Below, one piece after another: positions 9,275-19,202 of a stretch of DNA of 64,000 nt; the stretch's first letter is position 1; each line of letters opens with the position of its first letter. Both the position numbers and the translations under genes were made by a program. Under the pieces are notes generated by a model. The model made no database searches, was not told where the DNA came from, and was given only the letters and a program-made list of their open reading frames with translations. This DNA is from Methylomonas lenta (lineage in GTDB: Bacteria > Pseudomonadota > Gammaproteobacteria > Methylococcales > Methylomonadaceae), in NCBI RefSeq assembly GCF_001644015.1, contig NZ_LUUI01000105.1, positions 22,225 to 86,224 of the forward strand. The letters run 5' to 3'.

Positions 9275-12200
9275 TCATTCATGACTGATATCAGTGCTTG
9301 GCAGGGGCGTGCTTTCGCTCAATAACCAAGGATTTCCGCCAATTGCAGCAATGTTGTTGGTCACAGTTTGTTCTGTGACGAATCGATGTAAATAATTTGG
9401 ACCACCTGCTTTAGGCCCGGTACCGGATAATTTCATGCCGCCGAATGGCTGTACGCCAACCACCGCCCCGATCATATTGCGATTAATATAGATATTGCCG
9501 ACTTGCGCATGTTGTTGCACATATTGCATGGTTGCTTTGATGCGGCTATGCACGCCCAAGGTTAAACCGTAACCGGTTGCATTCACTGCTGTAACTACAT
9601 TCGCCAAGTCATTCGAGGCATAGCGGACGACATGCAGGATAGGGCCGAAAATTTCTTGTTCCAGCAAAGATAAGTTGGGGATTTCCAGCAATGTGGGTGG
9701 AAAGAAATGCCCTTTATTCAACTCAGCGGCTAAAGGTAGTTGATAGATTAGCTTGGCATAAGGTTGTAGTTTTTCGATGTGTGCAGATAAGGCTGCTACA
9801 GCATGTTGATCGATGACGGGGCCGATATCGTTACTGATGTTTGCAGGTGAGCCGACCCGCAACAGTTGCATGGCTCCGATTATACGAGCAATGATTTTAT
9901 CCGCGATTTCTTCAGGCAGAAATAACACCCTCAGTGCAGAACAGCGCTGTCCGGCACTGTTGAATGCCGAATGCAATGCATCTGAGACCAATTGTTCTTC
10001 ATGCGCCGAGCTATCGGCAATCATCACATTTTGTCCGCCAGTTTCGGCAATCAACGCCGCGATAGCACCCGAACGATTAGCCAGTTGCCGGTTAATCAGC
10101 TGTGCAGTTGTGCTGGAGCCAGTAAATGCAACACCGGCAACCCTGGTATCGCCGAGCAATTGGCGACCAATGTCAACACCTTCGCCCGGTAAAAAATGCA
10201 ACACCTCATGTGGAATGCCGGCTTGATGAAGTAATTGCATGCACAACATGGCCGTCAGTGATGTCTGTAGTGCCGGTTTGGCAATCACGGTATTGCCTGT
10301 GACTAATGCGGCGATTATTTGGCCCAGGTAAATCGCAACCGGGAAGTTCCACGGGCTAATACAGACGAAGACCCCACGACCGTAATGTAATAACTGATTG
10401 TTCTCGCCGGTGGGGCCCGGCAATAGTTGTGGCTGGCCGCATAACTCAAGCGCGCTGGCGGCATAATAGCGGCACAGATCAACCGCTTCGCGTATTTCCG
10501 CCAGCGCATCGGATACTGTGCGACCACCCTCGCGGACAATCAGCGACAAAAGTTCAGATCTATGTTGTTCCAACAAGTCGGCAGCATTACAACAATAAGC
10601 GGCTCGAGTTTCAACCGGACATAAACGCCAATTGGCAAAGGCCGCAGACGCTTGCTGCAACGCTCGTTCAATGGTTTCCGAGTTGCTGATAGTCAGATGG
10701 CCGACCAAGCAATCCCGATCATATGGACTGAATAATGGGCGTGATTCGCCAGTATTGGTTTGACCCGCGACTAAGGGATAAGCCTGCCAGGTACGTTCGG
10801 CCATTTGATCCAAATCCTGTTGCAATTTCTCCAGCATTGCCAAATCATTTAAATTTAGCCCTTGAGAATTCTTGCGCTGCTGGCCAAACAAGTCAGGTGG
10901 GCGAGGGATGGTCTGCAGGCAAGGGGAGTGTAATTCGCTGATTGGATCTCGGCTCAAAGTTTCAAGACTGATACGCGGATTTTCGATTTGATGAATGAAC
11001 GAAGTATTGGCGCCATTTTCCATTAGGCGTCGAACCAGATAGGGTAATAAGTCCCGATAGCGGCCAACCGGCGCGTACACTCTGCAGCTCAGTGTCTGTG
11101 GATGACGTGCTAGCAATTCGTCATACAAGGCTACGCCCATGCCGTGCAGTCGCTGAAATTCAAAGCCGGGATGCTGCTGTCCTAACCAACAAATGGCTGC
11201 AATGCTATGAGCATTATGGGTGGCAAATTGCGGATAGATCTGATTCGGATGTGACATGATTAAACGTGCACAAGCCAGGTAGGATAGGTCGGTGGCAGCT
11301 TTGCGGGTAAAAACCGGATAATCGTCCCAGCCGTTTTCCTGTGCGCGTTTGATCTCACTGTCCCAATAGGCTCCTTTGACCAAACGTAGAGGAATTAATC
11401 GATTTTGCTGTTCAGCTAAAGCAACCAGCCATTGGATAACCGGCATAGCCCGCTTTTGATAGGCTTGTACCGCTAAACCTAAACCTTGCCAGCCCATCAA
11501 GGCCGGATCGCTAGATATCTTGCTAAAAATATCCAGTGACATATCCAGCCGCTCAACTTCCTCAGCATCGATGGTGACGCTGATATTGGCAGCGCGGGCG
11601 TGTTTGGCCAACGCCAACAGTTTCTTGCTCAGCGAGTCTATCGCATCGCGATGCTGTAGAACTTCATATCGCGGGTATAAGGCAGACAATTTAATGGAAA
11701 TGCCGGGATTGGCAAACAAATCACTCCCTGCGGCTTGGGCCAGGATGTCAATGGCTTCAAAATAAGCTTGGTAATAGCGATCAGCGTCGTCTTCCGTTAG
11801 CGCCGACTCTCCCAGCATATCGAAGGAATAACGATAAGCGGAGTGCCGAGCTGCTTGAGTCAGGGCAGTGTCTAAGTTCTCCGCCATCACAAAGTGATGC
11901 GCCAGTTGTTGAATCGCCTGGGTTATAACTGTACATAGTAGCGGTTGGCCTAACCGAAGCAATAAACCGTCCAGAATGCTTTGTCCATTGCGTTGGGCAT
12001 GACGAATGCTATCTTCAATTTTGGCACCCAACAGCAAGGCGCTACTAGCCATATTGACCAGCAATGAATCGCTATGAAGCCAATGACTCTGCCATTTGCC
12101 GGCAAGCAATTTGTCCTGCAAAAACCGGTTTTGGGTCTGGCTATCCGGTATTCTTAATAGTGCTTCGGCGATACCCATCAGCAGAATACCTTCATCACTG

Positions 12201-12415
12201 TTAAGGCTATATTCCTGCAAAAATGCTGCAAAGGGTCTGTTTGCCGGGCGTTGAGTGCGTATGGCCGAGATCAATTGGCTGGAAAACTCAGCAATCCATT
12301 GCTGATCAATATTTCCCAGGCTTTGTTCCAGATGGATCAGAAGCTCAGGTTCAGGTTGGATAAATGCCTGGTTAATATGATTGCGTAGGTCGCACAAGCG
12401 GTTTACGTTGACCAT
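9275..12415 (-). CDS. putA: Bifunctional proline dehydrogenase / L-glutamate gamma-semialdehyde dehydrogenase
   Basis: Oxidises proline to glutamate in two steps: FAD-linked proline dehydrogenase, then NAD-linked aldehyde dehydrogenase. 1046 aa. The PRODH barrel spans about 170-480 (LRLVKGAYWDSEIKRAQ and a substrate-binding region with RLHGMGVALYDEL). The ALDH half spans about 570-1030, with AETGGQN and the catalytic Cys in SAGQRCSALRV (about residue 820). It lacks the N-terminal ribbon-helix-helix domain of E. coli PutA (1320 aa), so it should not repress its own gene. The start ATG at 12415 has AGGTGG upstream; a GTG three codons earlier overlaps that site and was not chosen. No partner putP is adjacent. 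Confidence 0.95.
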   Translation of the reverse strand: MVNVNRLCDLRNHINQAFIQPEPELLIHLEQSLGNIDQQWIAEFSSQLISAIRTQRPANRPFAAFLQEYSLNSDEGILLMGIAEALLRIPDSQTQNRFLQDKLLAGKWQSHWLHSDSLLVNMASSALLLGAKIEDSIRHAQRNGQSILDGLLLRLGQPLLCTVITQAIQQLAHHFVMAENLDTALTQAARHSAYRYSFDMLGESALTEDDADRYYQAYFEAIDILAQAAGSDLFANPGISIKLSALYPRYEVLQHRDAIDSLSKKLLALAKHARAANISVTIDAEEVERLDMSLDIFSKISSDPALMGWQGLGLAVQAYQKRAMPVIQWLVALAEQQNRLIPLRLVKGAYWDSEIKRAQENGWDDYPVFTRKAATDLSYLACARLIMSHPNQIYPQFATHNAHSIAAICWLGQQHPGFEFQRLHGMGVALYDELLARHPQTLSCRVYAPVGRYRDLLPYLVRRLMENGANTSFIHQIENPRISLETLSRDPISELHSPCLQTIPRPPDLFGQQRKNSQGLNLNDLAMLEKLQQDLDQMAERTWQAYPLVAGQTNTGESRPLFSPYDRDCLVGHLTISNSETIERALQQASAAFANWRLCPVETRAAYCCNAADLLEQHRSELLSLIVREGGRTVSDALAEIREAVDLCRYYAASALELCGQPQLLPGPTGENNQLLHYGRGVFVCISPWNFPVAIYLGQIIAALVTGNTVIAKPALQTSLTAMLCMQLLHQAGIPHEVLHFLPGEGVDIGRQLLGDTRVAGVAFTGSSTTAQLINRQLANRSGAIAALIAETGGQNVMIADSSAHEEQLVSDALHSAFNSAGQRCSALRVLFLPEEIADKIIARIIGAMQLLRVGSPANISNDIGPVIDQHAVAALSAHIEKLQPYAKLIYQLPLAAELNKGHFFPPTLLEIPNLSLLEQEIFGPILHVVRYASNDLANVVTAVNATGYGLTLGVHSRIKATMQYVQQHAQVGNIYINRNMIGAVVGVQPFGGMKLSGTGPKAGGPNYLHRFVTEQTVTNNIAAIGGNPWLLSESTPLPSTDISHE

Positions 12416-12634
12416 TTTTTCCACCTGTATGCAGTTTAGAATAACGCACTACTAAAGCTGCGTTTGCCGACATTTTTAGGCGATAAACAGAATCAATACA
12501 AGCATCAAGTTCATGAAGCAGAATCAGGTAAATCGTTATTCCTTGAGCAGACTGCTTAGGACAGTAGTTTTCCTTTAAGGCCAGCAGGAGTTCGCGTGCC
12601 GAATACAGTAAGGGAAGTTGCTTTTGTCGATAGC

Positions 12635-13108
12635 TTAAGCAAGCCGCAGTTGTGTCAAAGAAGCTATCACCGGTGCGCCGGTGATATCAGGAATAATATT
12701 CAATTCAAGCAGGTTGATTGCCGGTAGATCAACCTGATGCTCTTCAATTTCGGAGGTTGCGCCAGTGGGGCTGAAGTTCCATTGTTGTCTGACGATTTCG
12801 TGAAAAGTTACTCCGTTATCTGCCGACCAGCGTAAGTCGTAAATTTGTGTGCGTTCGGTTTGGTTTTCTTCAAATTTCAGCTTGATCAACCGAATTTGTT
12901 GTGGGTTGTTAAAGCGTAGGCGAATAGTTTGTTTTCCCGCTTCAGCTGCGCGCCATCCGCAGGTCAAGCCTGGAAGTAGCGCTGATTCTATCGGATATGA
13001 AGCGTCCTCAGAACTAATCTCTACTTCTGCCAGTAATTCAAGATTTAACCAATCTGTATCAATCGATGCAGTTTCTGTTATGTCCTGGTTGATAAGTCTT
13101 TTACGCAT
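12635..13108 (-). CDS. Hypothetical protein, discoidin/F5-8C-like beta-sandwich
   Basis: 157 aa, no signal peptide or membrane segment. The order of strands and the sequence WRAAEAGKQTIRLRFNNPQQIRLIKLKF, then RWSADNGVTFHEIVRQQWNFSP, and a hydrophobic end VIASLTQLRLA resemble carbohydrate-binding discoidin-like (F5/8 type C) domains. No catalytic motif is present. An AAGG site precedes the ATG. It stands alone, 119 bp downstream of the methyltransferase and upstream of putA on the same strand. Function unknown; the fold is inference from the pattern. Confidence 0.55.
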   Translation of the reverse strand: MRKRLINQDITETASIDTDWLNLELLAEVEISSEDASYPIESALLPGLTCGWRAAEAGKQTIRLRFNNPQQIRLIKLKFEENQTERTQIYDLRWSADNGVTFHEIVRQQWNFSPTGATSEIEEHQVDLPAINLLELNIIPDITGAPVIASLTQLRLA

Positions 13109-13227
13109 GGGTAATACCTTCTGATGTTAAGCCAGAGCAATGCCCTAGTTATGTAGTTTATGAGTCTATCAGGCAACTCATAACAAATTGACATCTTATT
13201 ATCAGAGTTGGGCGTGTTTGTTGTTGC

Positions 13228-14205
13228 TTACAGTGGCTTTCGCGCGGTAAAAATCAAATATTCGGTTAGTTTTTCGGTGAATAACTGATGTTGCGCCAGG
13301 CCGACTAAGTAGTTTGCGGTTTGGGCTTGAGTGCGCAAGCCCAGCCATTGGCTAATCTTTTGCACAGGTTGTAGGCGCTTGGCGACTTTGTACATATAAT
13401 CGGCGGAGGCTATCGTTTGAGCAGTGATGTCATGGCATTGAAGGGTTTCAAAGCCTTGTTGCTGCATAAGTTGCTCGAATTCATCCCGTGCGCACAGGTT
13501 AGGCACCGCCCAGCCGTTCAAACAGGTTACTACAGCTTGCCATTGTTGTTCATTAAATTGACGTTGCAGCAAAAATCCGTCACATACGACCACTCGGCCG
13601 CCAGGTTTTAAGACTCGCCAGGCTTCCGCTAAAAAGTCGGCTTTATTTAAGGCATGGCAAGAACTTTCCAGTGCCCAGACTACATCAAATGTGGCTGCTG
13701 CGAAGGGCATCTGGCAAAAATCGGCAACTTGAAAGTCGACTAATTCTGCTACAGCATGTCGGCGTGCATGTTGGCGAGCATAGTCAGCTTGTTTGGCGCT
13801 GATGGTGATGCCTGTAACAGAATTTCCCTGTTGTTTGGCCATCCAGATGCTACTGCCGCCAATGCCGCAGCCGGCATCCAGTACTTTATAGCCAGGCTGA
13901 ATGCCGGCTTTTTCATATAGTATCTGGTTTTTATTCAGCAGCGCCTGATGTTGTTTATAAGGTGTACTTTCATCCCAATAGCCATAATGCAGGGCTAGGT
14001 TGTCGCTGTTGCACCAGGCGAACAGATAATCGCGATAACATTCGTCATAATGTTTGGTGGCGTCGGCTTTTAGTGCATCACCGGTTAGCTCGCTGGTATG
14101 ACCCTGATTTTGGTCGCGGTAATCTTGATTAGGTTCTAAGGTGTACATCGATAGTCTGGGTTGGGTGGGCAGAAATAGGAGGTTTTTACAAGGTTTGCTG
14201 ACCAT
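13228..14205 (-). CDS. Class I SAM-dependent methyltransferase
   Basis: 325 aa as read from the first ATG. SAM motif I is VLDAGCGIGGSSIWMAKQQG (about residues 107-126), followed by VTGITISAKQADYA. The post-I motif includes DVVWALESSCHA and the later AWRVLKPGGRVVVCDG. The pattern is that of small-molecule methyltransferases of the cyclopropane-synthase/tocopherol/sterol C-methyltransferase group; the substrate cannot be told. Neither ATG (14205 or 14148, MYTLEPNQDYRD) has a clear ribosome site. The first overlaps the preceding gene by 20 bp; the second would remove 19 unusual residues. It is the last gene of tatD-tcdA-unknown-methyltransferase. Confidence 0.85.
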   Translation of the reverse strand: MVSKPCKNLLFLPTQPRLSMYTLEPNQDYRDQNQGHTSELTGDALKADATKHYDECYRDYLFAWCNSDNLALHYGYWDESTPYKQHQALLNKNQILYEKAGIQPGYKVLDAGCGIGGSSIWMAKQQGNSVTGITISAKQADYARQHARRHAVAELVDFQVADFCQMPFAAATFDVVWALESSCHALNKADFLAEAWRVLKPGGRVVVCDGFLLQRQFNEQQWQAVVTCLNGWAVPNLCARDEFEQLMQQQGFETLQCHDITAQTIASADYMYKVAKRLQPVQKISQWLGLRTQAQTANYLVGLAQHQLFTEKLTEYLIFTARKPL

Positions 14206-14590
14206 TATAAGTCAGTTTCAGGATATTCTTCATGGCACCGCCTGGCGATAACAGCTGCGGATGTCTGATTTTTAGCAGCTTAACGATGTGATGTATAGGC
14301 TGTTGCTTCAGGGCGTCCAAATCCATCCCATAGCGAATTTTGAACAAGCTTTGCTGTTTACCTACGGGTAAACCAGCCAAAATTTCCGCTAACTGTTGAT
14401 TAATCAATTGTTGAGCCAGCAGTAATTCAGGCTGAATTTGGTCTTTAAGATTTGCTGGGGCAGTTTTTTGGTCGTTTGTGATAGCGGGAGCCGAAAGATT
14501 TAAATTTTTATTACGCATCTCCCGTAAACGACTGCTTTTGCCATTGGCCAATAAGGTCGAGCTGGTTTCTGTCGGTTTAAAATCAGTCAT
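14186..14590 (-). CDS. Hypothetical protein in tcdA operon
   Basis: 134 aa, not recognised. The N-terminal 60 residues are low-complexity and polar, likely disordered. The C-terminal half is predicted helical (PELLLAQQLINQQLAEILAGL, then FKIRYGMDLDALKQQPIHHIVKLLKI). No membrane segment or signal. It overlaps tcdA upstream by 8 bp and the methyltransferase downstream by up to 20 bp, which supports real translation. Confidence 0.6.
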   Translation of the reverse strand: MTDFKPTETSSTLLANGKSSRLREMRNKNLNLSAPAITNDQKTAPANLKDQIQPELLLAQQLINQQLAEILAGLPVGKQQSLFKIRYGMDLDALKQQPIHHIVKLLKIRHPQLLSPGGAMKNILKLTYNGQQTL

Positions 14591-15332
14591 GTTTGGATTC
14601 TGCGTGAGCGGCTTCGTGAATGAGGTTGCGGATCACCACAGAGGCGCAAACGCCGCCGAAGGCTGCCGGTAAATAGGAGATAGTGCCATAGGCAGATTTT
14701 TTGTAATTGCTGCCGTCAGTCAACATCAGCGAATCTTTGTTGACGACTTCCGGTGAAAAAACTACTTTCAGTCCACGACTGATGCCGTGTTTGCGTAAGC
14801 GTATGCGAATAAATTGCGCAAATGGGCAGTTATAGGTTTTGGAAATATCCACCACTTTTAAGTGAGTGGGGTCCAGTTTGCCCCCGGCGCCCATGGAGCT
14901 GATAATTTTCATCTTATTGGTTTTGGCGGCACGAATCAGATGGATTTTTGGGGTCAGGCTGTCGATGGCGTCCACCACATAATCGTAATGGTCGGCTAAC
15001 AATTCGGCAGCGGTGTCGGGGGTAATAAATTCGTGTTTGATGGTTAACTTTAGATCAGGATTTATCGCCAGTAAACGTTCGCCCATTACATCGGCTTTCG
15101 AAAGTCCGTGGGTGGTTGCCAAAGCGGGTAATTGACGATTGCGGTTGCTGGGGTCGATAGTGTCACCATCGACTATGGTCATTGCGCCTACACCCGCCCG
15201 ACAGATGAATTCGGCTGCAAAAGACCCAACGCCACCCATGCCTACTACCAGCACATGCGAGTTTTGTAATCTGTCGACTTTAGGTTTGCCGATTAGTAAT
15301 TCGGTGCGCGAAAGCCAGCTTGTATCAGTCAT
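14583..15332 (-). CDS. tcdA: tRNA threonylcarbamoyladenosine dehydratase
   Basis: E1-like (ThiF/MoeB family) ATP-dependent enzyme that cyclises t6A at position 37 of ANN-decoding tRNAs. 249 aa. The adenylation motif GMGGVGSFAAEFICRAGVG (about residues 31-49) and DGDTIDPSNRNRQLPA (about 55) are clear, as is VVDAIDSLTPK. The later SSMGAGGKLDPTHLKVVDISKT is typical of TcdA/CsdL and distinguishes it from ThiF and MoeB. It overlaps the tatD-like gene by 8 bp. Confidence 0.92.
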   Translation of the reverse strand: MTDTSWLSRTELLIGKPKVDRLQNSHVLVVGMGGVGSFAAEFICRAGVGAMTIVDGDTIDPSNRNRQLPALATTHGLSKADVMGERLLAINPDLKLTIKHEFITPDTAAELLADHYDYVVDAIDSLTPKIHLIRAAKTNKMKIISSMGAGGKLDPTHLKVVDISKTYNCPFAQFIRIRLRKHGISRGLKVVFSPEVVNKDSLMLTDGSNYKKSAYGTISYLPAAFGGVCASVVIRNLIHEAAHAESKHD

Positions 15333-16050
15333 GCATAAATACTCTTTTGAAATTGTTCAGGATTTGTTGTTGCAAGCATGCGATGTCAACGTCGCGTATT
15401 TTAGCCGCTGCTGTGTAGATTGTATCAATTGCAGCATCGGCTGCATCAGTTTCCAAAAACAGCCTATCGTTAGGTGTGGTCAGTAAGGCCATACTTGCCT
15501 GGCTACCGGATTGCAATAAAGCCTTGCCAAAGGACAAATAACAGCCATGTTTGAGTAATTGTTCAGCCAGTGGGGGTTTGCCGGTAAAGCCATGAATAAT
15601 CCAGGCCTGGCTTGGGGCGAGGTGTTTTTTTAGCTGCAATAGTTCAGAAAATGCCCGTACGCAATGCACAATCATGGGCTTGCCAAACTGTTGCGCCAAT
15701 TTAATTTGCTGGGTAAATATATCGATTTGTTTGTCCAGCGCGGTGTCTATGCACTTATCCAGGCCGCATTCGCCGATAGCGAGTAGCCGGGGGTGATGCA
15801 TAAAGGATGCTATCGTTTGGAAAGCGGTATCGGTATTCTGCAGTTCGATAAACCAGGGATGAATGCCCAAGCTGAAATAGCCAGCAGAAAGCAGTAAATC
15901 AGCTTCGGTTTGATGCTTTGAAGCCTGGGGCTTAGGCAAGATGCCATCAGCCTTGTTGGAAAGTTCATGCGCATCCCGACTAAGAATTTGCATATGGCCA
16001 ACCTGGCTATATTGATGGCAATGTATGTCAATCAGGGTTTGGTATGACAA
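15325..16050 (-). CDS. TatD family metal-dependent hydrolase
   Basis: 241 aa amidohydrolase-fold protein of the TatD/YcfH/YjjV group (putative deoxyribonuclease). The metal motif H-x-H is in LIDIHCHQY (residues 10-12), the metal-bridging Glu in LAIGECGLDK (about 95), then PMIVHCVRA, WIIHGFTGKP and LFLETDA. The start must be the TTG at 16050, since the next ATG would delete the HxH motif; GGAAA lies about 12 nt upstream. It heads a four-gene overlapping run. The substrate cannot be decided from sequence. Confidence 0.85.
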   Translation of the reverse strand: MSYQTLIDIHCHQYSQVGHMQILSRDAHELSNKADGILPKPQASKHQTEADLLLSAGYFSLGIHPWFIELQNTDTAFQTIASFMHHPRLLAIGECGLDKCIDTALDKQIDIFTQQIKLAQQFGKPMIVHCVRAFSELLQLKKHLAPSQAWIIHGFTGKPPLAEQLLKHGCYLSFGKALLQSGSQASMALLTTPNDRLFLETDAADAAIDTIYTAAAKIRDVDIACLQQQILNNFKRVFMHD

Positions 16051-16144
16051 AAATAGTTGGGTTTCCTGCCGCAGTTAAGCCAAAAAGCCAATTTCACTAG
16101 CGTGAAATAATCGTAACTATCAGCATGGCTAATGCAGCATGCAA

Positions 16145-16603
16145 TCAAACGCCAAGCACTAAAAAGATGTTGTTGCTGACGACCCAGCTGTAAAAAGCGT
16201 CGGCACTGAATAAAGTGGCTGTACCCCAGCAGCTACCAATATTTCGACGGGTAACATACAGCAGAGCGATAAATTCAACGCAAAGCAGTTTGAGGGCAAA
16301 AATCGCCAGTCCCAAGCCCATGGTACCGGCAAAAAACAACAGTACCGGGTTGACTTCAGTCGCATAATTAAATTTAAGGCCAAAATAGGTGACGATGCCG
16401 TCGGCAGTATGTAGCAAGCCAAACAGTAGTATCAATGATGAATTGATAAGGTATTTAAGCTGTGCAGGATCGATGCCTCTGATTGTGGCATGAGATGGAC
16501 GTGTGCAAAGGCAAAGACATCGCAGAGACAATACTAAGTCATTGATATAATTGATTAAAAAGTAACCAGAAATTTTGCCTGAGCGGCGTGTATCTGTTTT
16601 CAT
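16145..16603 (-). CDS. DUF5658-type small membrane protein
   Basis: 152 aa. After a basic N-terminal region of about 50 residues there are three to four membrane segments. The stretch LLHTADGIVTYFGLKFNYATEVNPVLLF (about 61-88), with conserved D, T and E-x-NP, is the hallmark of DUF5658 proteins, whose function is unknown. AGGAG lies 7 nt before the ATG. Single gene. Confidence 0.65.
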   Translation of the reverse strand: MKTDTRRSGKISGYFLINYINDLVLSLRCLCLCTRPSHATIRGIDPAQLKYLINSSLILLFGLLHTADGIVTYFGLKFNYATEVNPVLLFFAGTMGLGLAIFALKLLCVEFIALLYVTRRNIGSCWGTATLFSADAFYSWVVSNNIFLVLGV

Positions 16604-17094
16604 GGATAGTCTCCTGAAACTAGCGATTTCAAGCTCAACTTATACCAAAATGTTAGTTTTGCCTAATTTTCTAATCGAATTTTGGGGTTCTTGTATCAAA
16701 ATATTGATCTGGGTCAAGTTTTTAGCTGATTATTCTGGTAGTGATTGAGCGCCAAAGGCAGTTGACAGGTTGATTGCTGGTGGGGATCACTGGTACACCC
16801 AAAAATGCTCGGGCAGATTGGCTTGCTACAGTCTCGTTATTCAACAATTAGACATCGCTGAGCATGTTGGTATCATCCAACAAAGCAAATTTGAGTTTCG
16901 GTATGGCTGATGCTCTATGAACGTTATTGCCTAACCGGTTGAAATAGCTTGGCTTGGGTGCCATTAAATCTAATGCCTAAGAGCTTTCTGGCAGTGACGA
17001 TAAAACCTTGTTTAATATGTTAGGTATGTATAAATGGCATCAATCAAATCATTGCACGGTATAATGACAGTTTCGTTTCTTCAACAGAAAAACA
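16604..17094. other. Divergent intergenic region before ettA
   Basis: About 490 bases with no coding potential between the DUF5658 gene and ettA. A perfect TATAAT lies at 17060-17065, about 30 bases before the ettA ATG, and may be its -10 box. I see no good -35 box at the right spacing. Confidence 0.4.
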
Positions 17095-18759
17095 ATGGCG
17101 CAATACATATTTTCGATGAATCGGGTTGGCAAGATCGTGCCGCCCAAGAAATACATTCTTAAAGACATTTCCTTATCCTTTTTTCCTGGTGCCAAAATTG
17201 GCGTATTGGGTCTGAATGGTTCCGGTAAATCGACCCTGCTGCGCATCATGGCCGGGATTGATAAAGAAATCGAAGGCGAGGCCATTCCGCTAAAAGGCAT
17301 CAATATCGGTTATTTGCCTCAAGAACCACAGCTAGACCCAAACAAGACTGTTCGCGGCAATATCGAAGAGGCTGTGCAGCCCATTAAAGATGCCTTGGCC
17401 CAATTAGATGCGGTTTATGCTGCCTACGCCGAGCCGGAGGCGGATTTTGATAAACTGGCGGCGGAACAAGCCAAGCTGGAAGATATTATCAATGCCTGCG
17501 ACGGGCATAATTTAGACCGGACGCTGGAAATTGCTGCCGATGCATTACGTATACCGGATTGGGATGCTGACATTACTAAGTTGTCCGGTGGCGAAAAACG
17601 TCGAGTGGCCTTATGTCGTTTATTGTTGTCCAAGCCAGATATGTTGCTGCTTGACGAGCCGACTAACCATCTGGATGCGGAGTCAGTCGCCTGGCTGGAA
17701 CGCTTCCTGCATGATTATGCCGGTACTGTGGTGGCGGTGACGCATGATAGATATTTCCTGGATAATGTGGCGGGTTGGATTCTGGAGCTGGATCGTGGGA
17801 TGGGAATTCCCTGGGAAGGTAATTATTCATCCTGGCTAGAACAGAAAGAGCAGCGCCTGGAGTTAGAAGATAAGCAAGAGTCTTCCCGGCAAAAAGCCAT
17901 GAAAGCTGAACTGGAGTGGGTACGCTCTAACCAAAAAGGTCGCCATGCCAAGGGTAAAGCCCGTTTGGCCCGCTTTGAAGAATTATCTTCAGTAGAAGTA
18001 CAAAAACGTAACGAAACCCAGGAAATTTATATTCCACCTGGGCCGCGTCTAGGCGATGTGGTGATTGATGCTGAAGCGATCAGTAAAGGTTTTGCTGAAC
18101 GTTTGTTAATTGATAAACTGAGTTTTAAGTTGCCGCCTGGTGGCATAGTCGGGATTATTGGACCGAACGGTGCAGGTAAAACCACCTTGTTTCGCATGAT
18201 GGCAGGCTTTGAAAAACCGGATTCCGGTGCTATCAATATCGGTCAGACTGTGCAATTGTCTTATGTCGATCAATTACGTGATGACATGAGCGACAATAAA
18301 ACTGTTTGGGAAGAAGTTTCCGATGGTCTGGATATGATTACTGTGGGTAAGTATGAAACTCCGTCACGGGCGTATTTGGGACGTTTTAATTTCAAAGGTG
18401 GTGATCAACAAAAACGCATTGGTGAGTTATCCGGTGGTGAACGCAATCGGGTGCATTTAGCTAAGTTATTAAAAAGTGGTGGCAACGTATTGTTGCTTGA
18501 CGAACCGACCAATGATTTGGATGTGGAAACCTTGCGGGCATTGGAAGAGGCTTTACTGGCATTTCCGGGTTGTGCCGTGGTTATTTCGCATGATCGCTGG
18601 TTCCTGGATCGAATTGCCACTCATATTTTAGCGTTTGAAGGTGATAGCGAGGTGGTTTGGTTTGAAGGTAACTATGCCGACTACGAGGAAGATAGACATC
18701 GTCGTCTGGGAACTGATGCCGATAATCCACATCGTATCAAGTACAAGAAAATCGTTTAA
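17095..18759 (+). CDS. ettA: Energy-dependent translational throttle protein EttA (ABC-F)
   Basis: Cytosolic ABC-F ATPase that binds the ribosomal E site and gates the first peptide bond according to ATP/ADP ratio. 554 aa, no membrane segments. First ATPase domain: Walker [14 protein letters not shown] (about 42-54), signature [13 protein letters not shown], Walker [13 protein letters not shown]. Then the P-site interaction linker rich in charged residues ([19 protein letters not shown]). Second domain: [13 protein letters not shown] (about 355), [25 protein letters not shown]. Length and the EttA-like N-terminus ([19 protein letters not shown]) separate it from Uup and YheS. Confidence 0.96.
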   Translation: MAQYIFSMNRVGKIVPPKKYILKDISLSFFPGAKIGVLGLNGSGKSTLLRIMAGIDKEIEGEAIPLKGINIGYLPQEPQLDPNKTVRGNIEEAVQPIKDALAQLDAVYAAYAEPEADFDKLAAEQAKLEDIINACDGHNLDRTLEIAADALRIPDWDADITKLSGGEKRRVALCRLLLSKPDMLLLDEPTNHLDAESVAWLERFLHDYAGTVVAVTHDRYFLDNVAGWILELDRGMGIPWEGNYSSWLEQKEQRLELEDKQESSRQKAMKAELEWVRSNQKGRHAKGKARLARFEELSSVEVQKRNETQEIYIPPGPRLGDVVIDAEAISKGFAERLLIDKLSFKLPPGGIVGIIGPNGAGKTTLFRMMAGFEKPDSGAINIGQTVQLSYVDQLRDDMSDNKTVWEEVSDGLDMITVGKYETPSRAYLGRFNFKGGDQQKRIGELSGGERNRVHLAKLLKSGGNVLLLDEPTNDLDVETLRALEEALLAFPGCAVVISHDRWFLDRIATHILAFEGDSEVVWFEGNYADYEEDRHRRLGTDADNPHRIKYKKIV

Positions 18760-18948
18760 GGCAATTTACTTGTCAGGCAGTGCTAGAAAATTATTTTTAC
18801 GTAAAACCTATATAAACTTGAAAATGGTTTTGTCCGCCCCAAGTTTATTTATGTTTTTTAGGGGAAACCCTGATTGACGTATGTTGAAATTAGTAGGTTT
18901 AGCAGGTAAGGTATTACCGCAGCCTGAACAATAATAAGGAGAAAGAGG

Positions 18949-19191
18949 ATGTCAAAGACCCAAAACTTGCAGGATAATTTTTTGAATGCGCTTAGAAAAG
19001 AGCATACCCCTGTGTCGATTTTTTTGGTTAACGGCATTAAATTGCAAGGTCGGGTTGATTCCTTTGATCAATATGTGGTGATGTTGAAAAACACTGTTAA
19101 TCAGATGGTTTACAAGCATGCCATATCGACTATTGTCCCCAGTAAAAACGTTTCCATGCACCGTGAGTCCGAACCTACCGATGCGAGCTAA
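18949..19191 (+). CDS. hfq: RNA chaperone Hfq
   Basis: Hexameric Sm-like RNA chaperone that helps small RNAs pair with mRNAs. 80 aa. Sm1 motif: [19 protein letters not shown], then [15 protein letters not shown]. Sm2 motif: [11 protein letters not shown]. The C-terminal tail is short (about 10 residues), unlike the 102-aa E. coli protein. A strong AAGGAG site and a second GAGG precede the ATG. The hflX start lies 11 bp after its stop, as in the classic hfq-hflX-hflK-hflC cluster; miaA, often upstream, is replaced by ettA. Confidence 0.98.
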   Translation: MSKTQNLQDNFLNALRKEHTPVSIFLVNGIKLQGRVDSFDQYVVMLKNTVNQMVYKHAISTIVPSKNVSMHRESEPTDAS

Positions 19192-19202
19192 GAGGTAATT
19201 AT

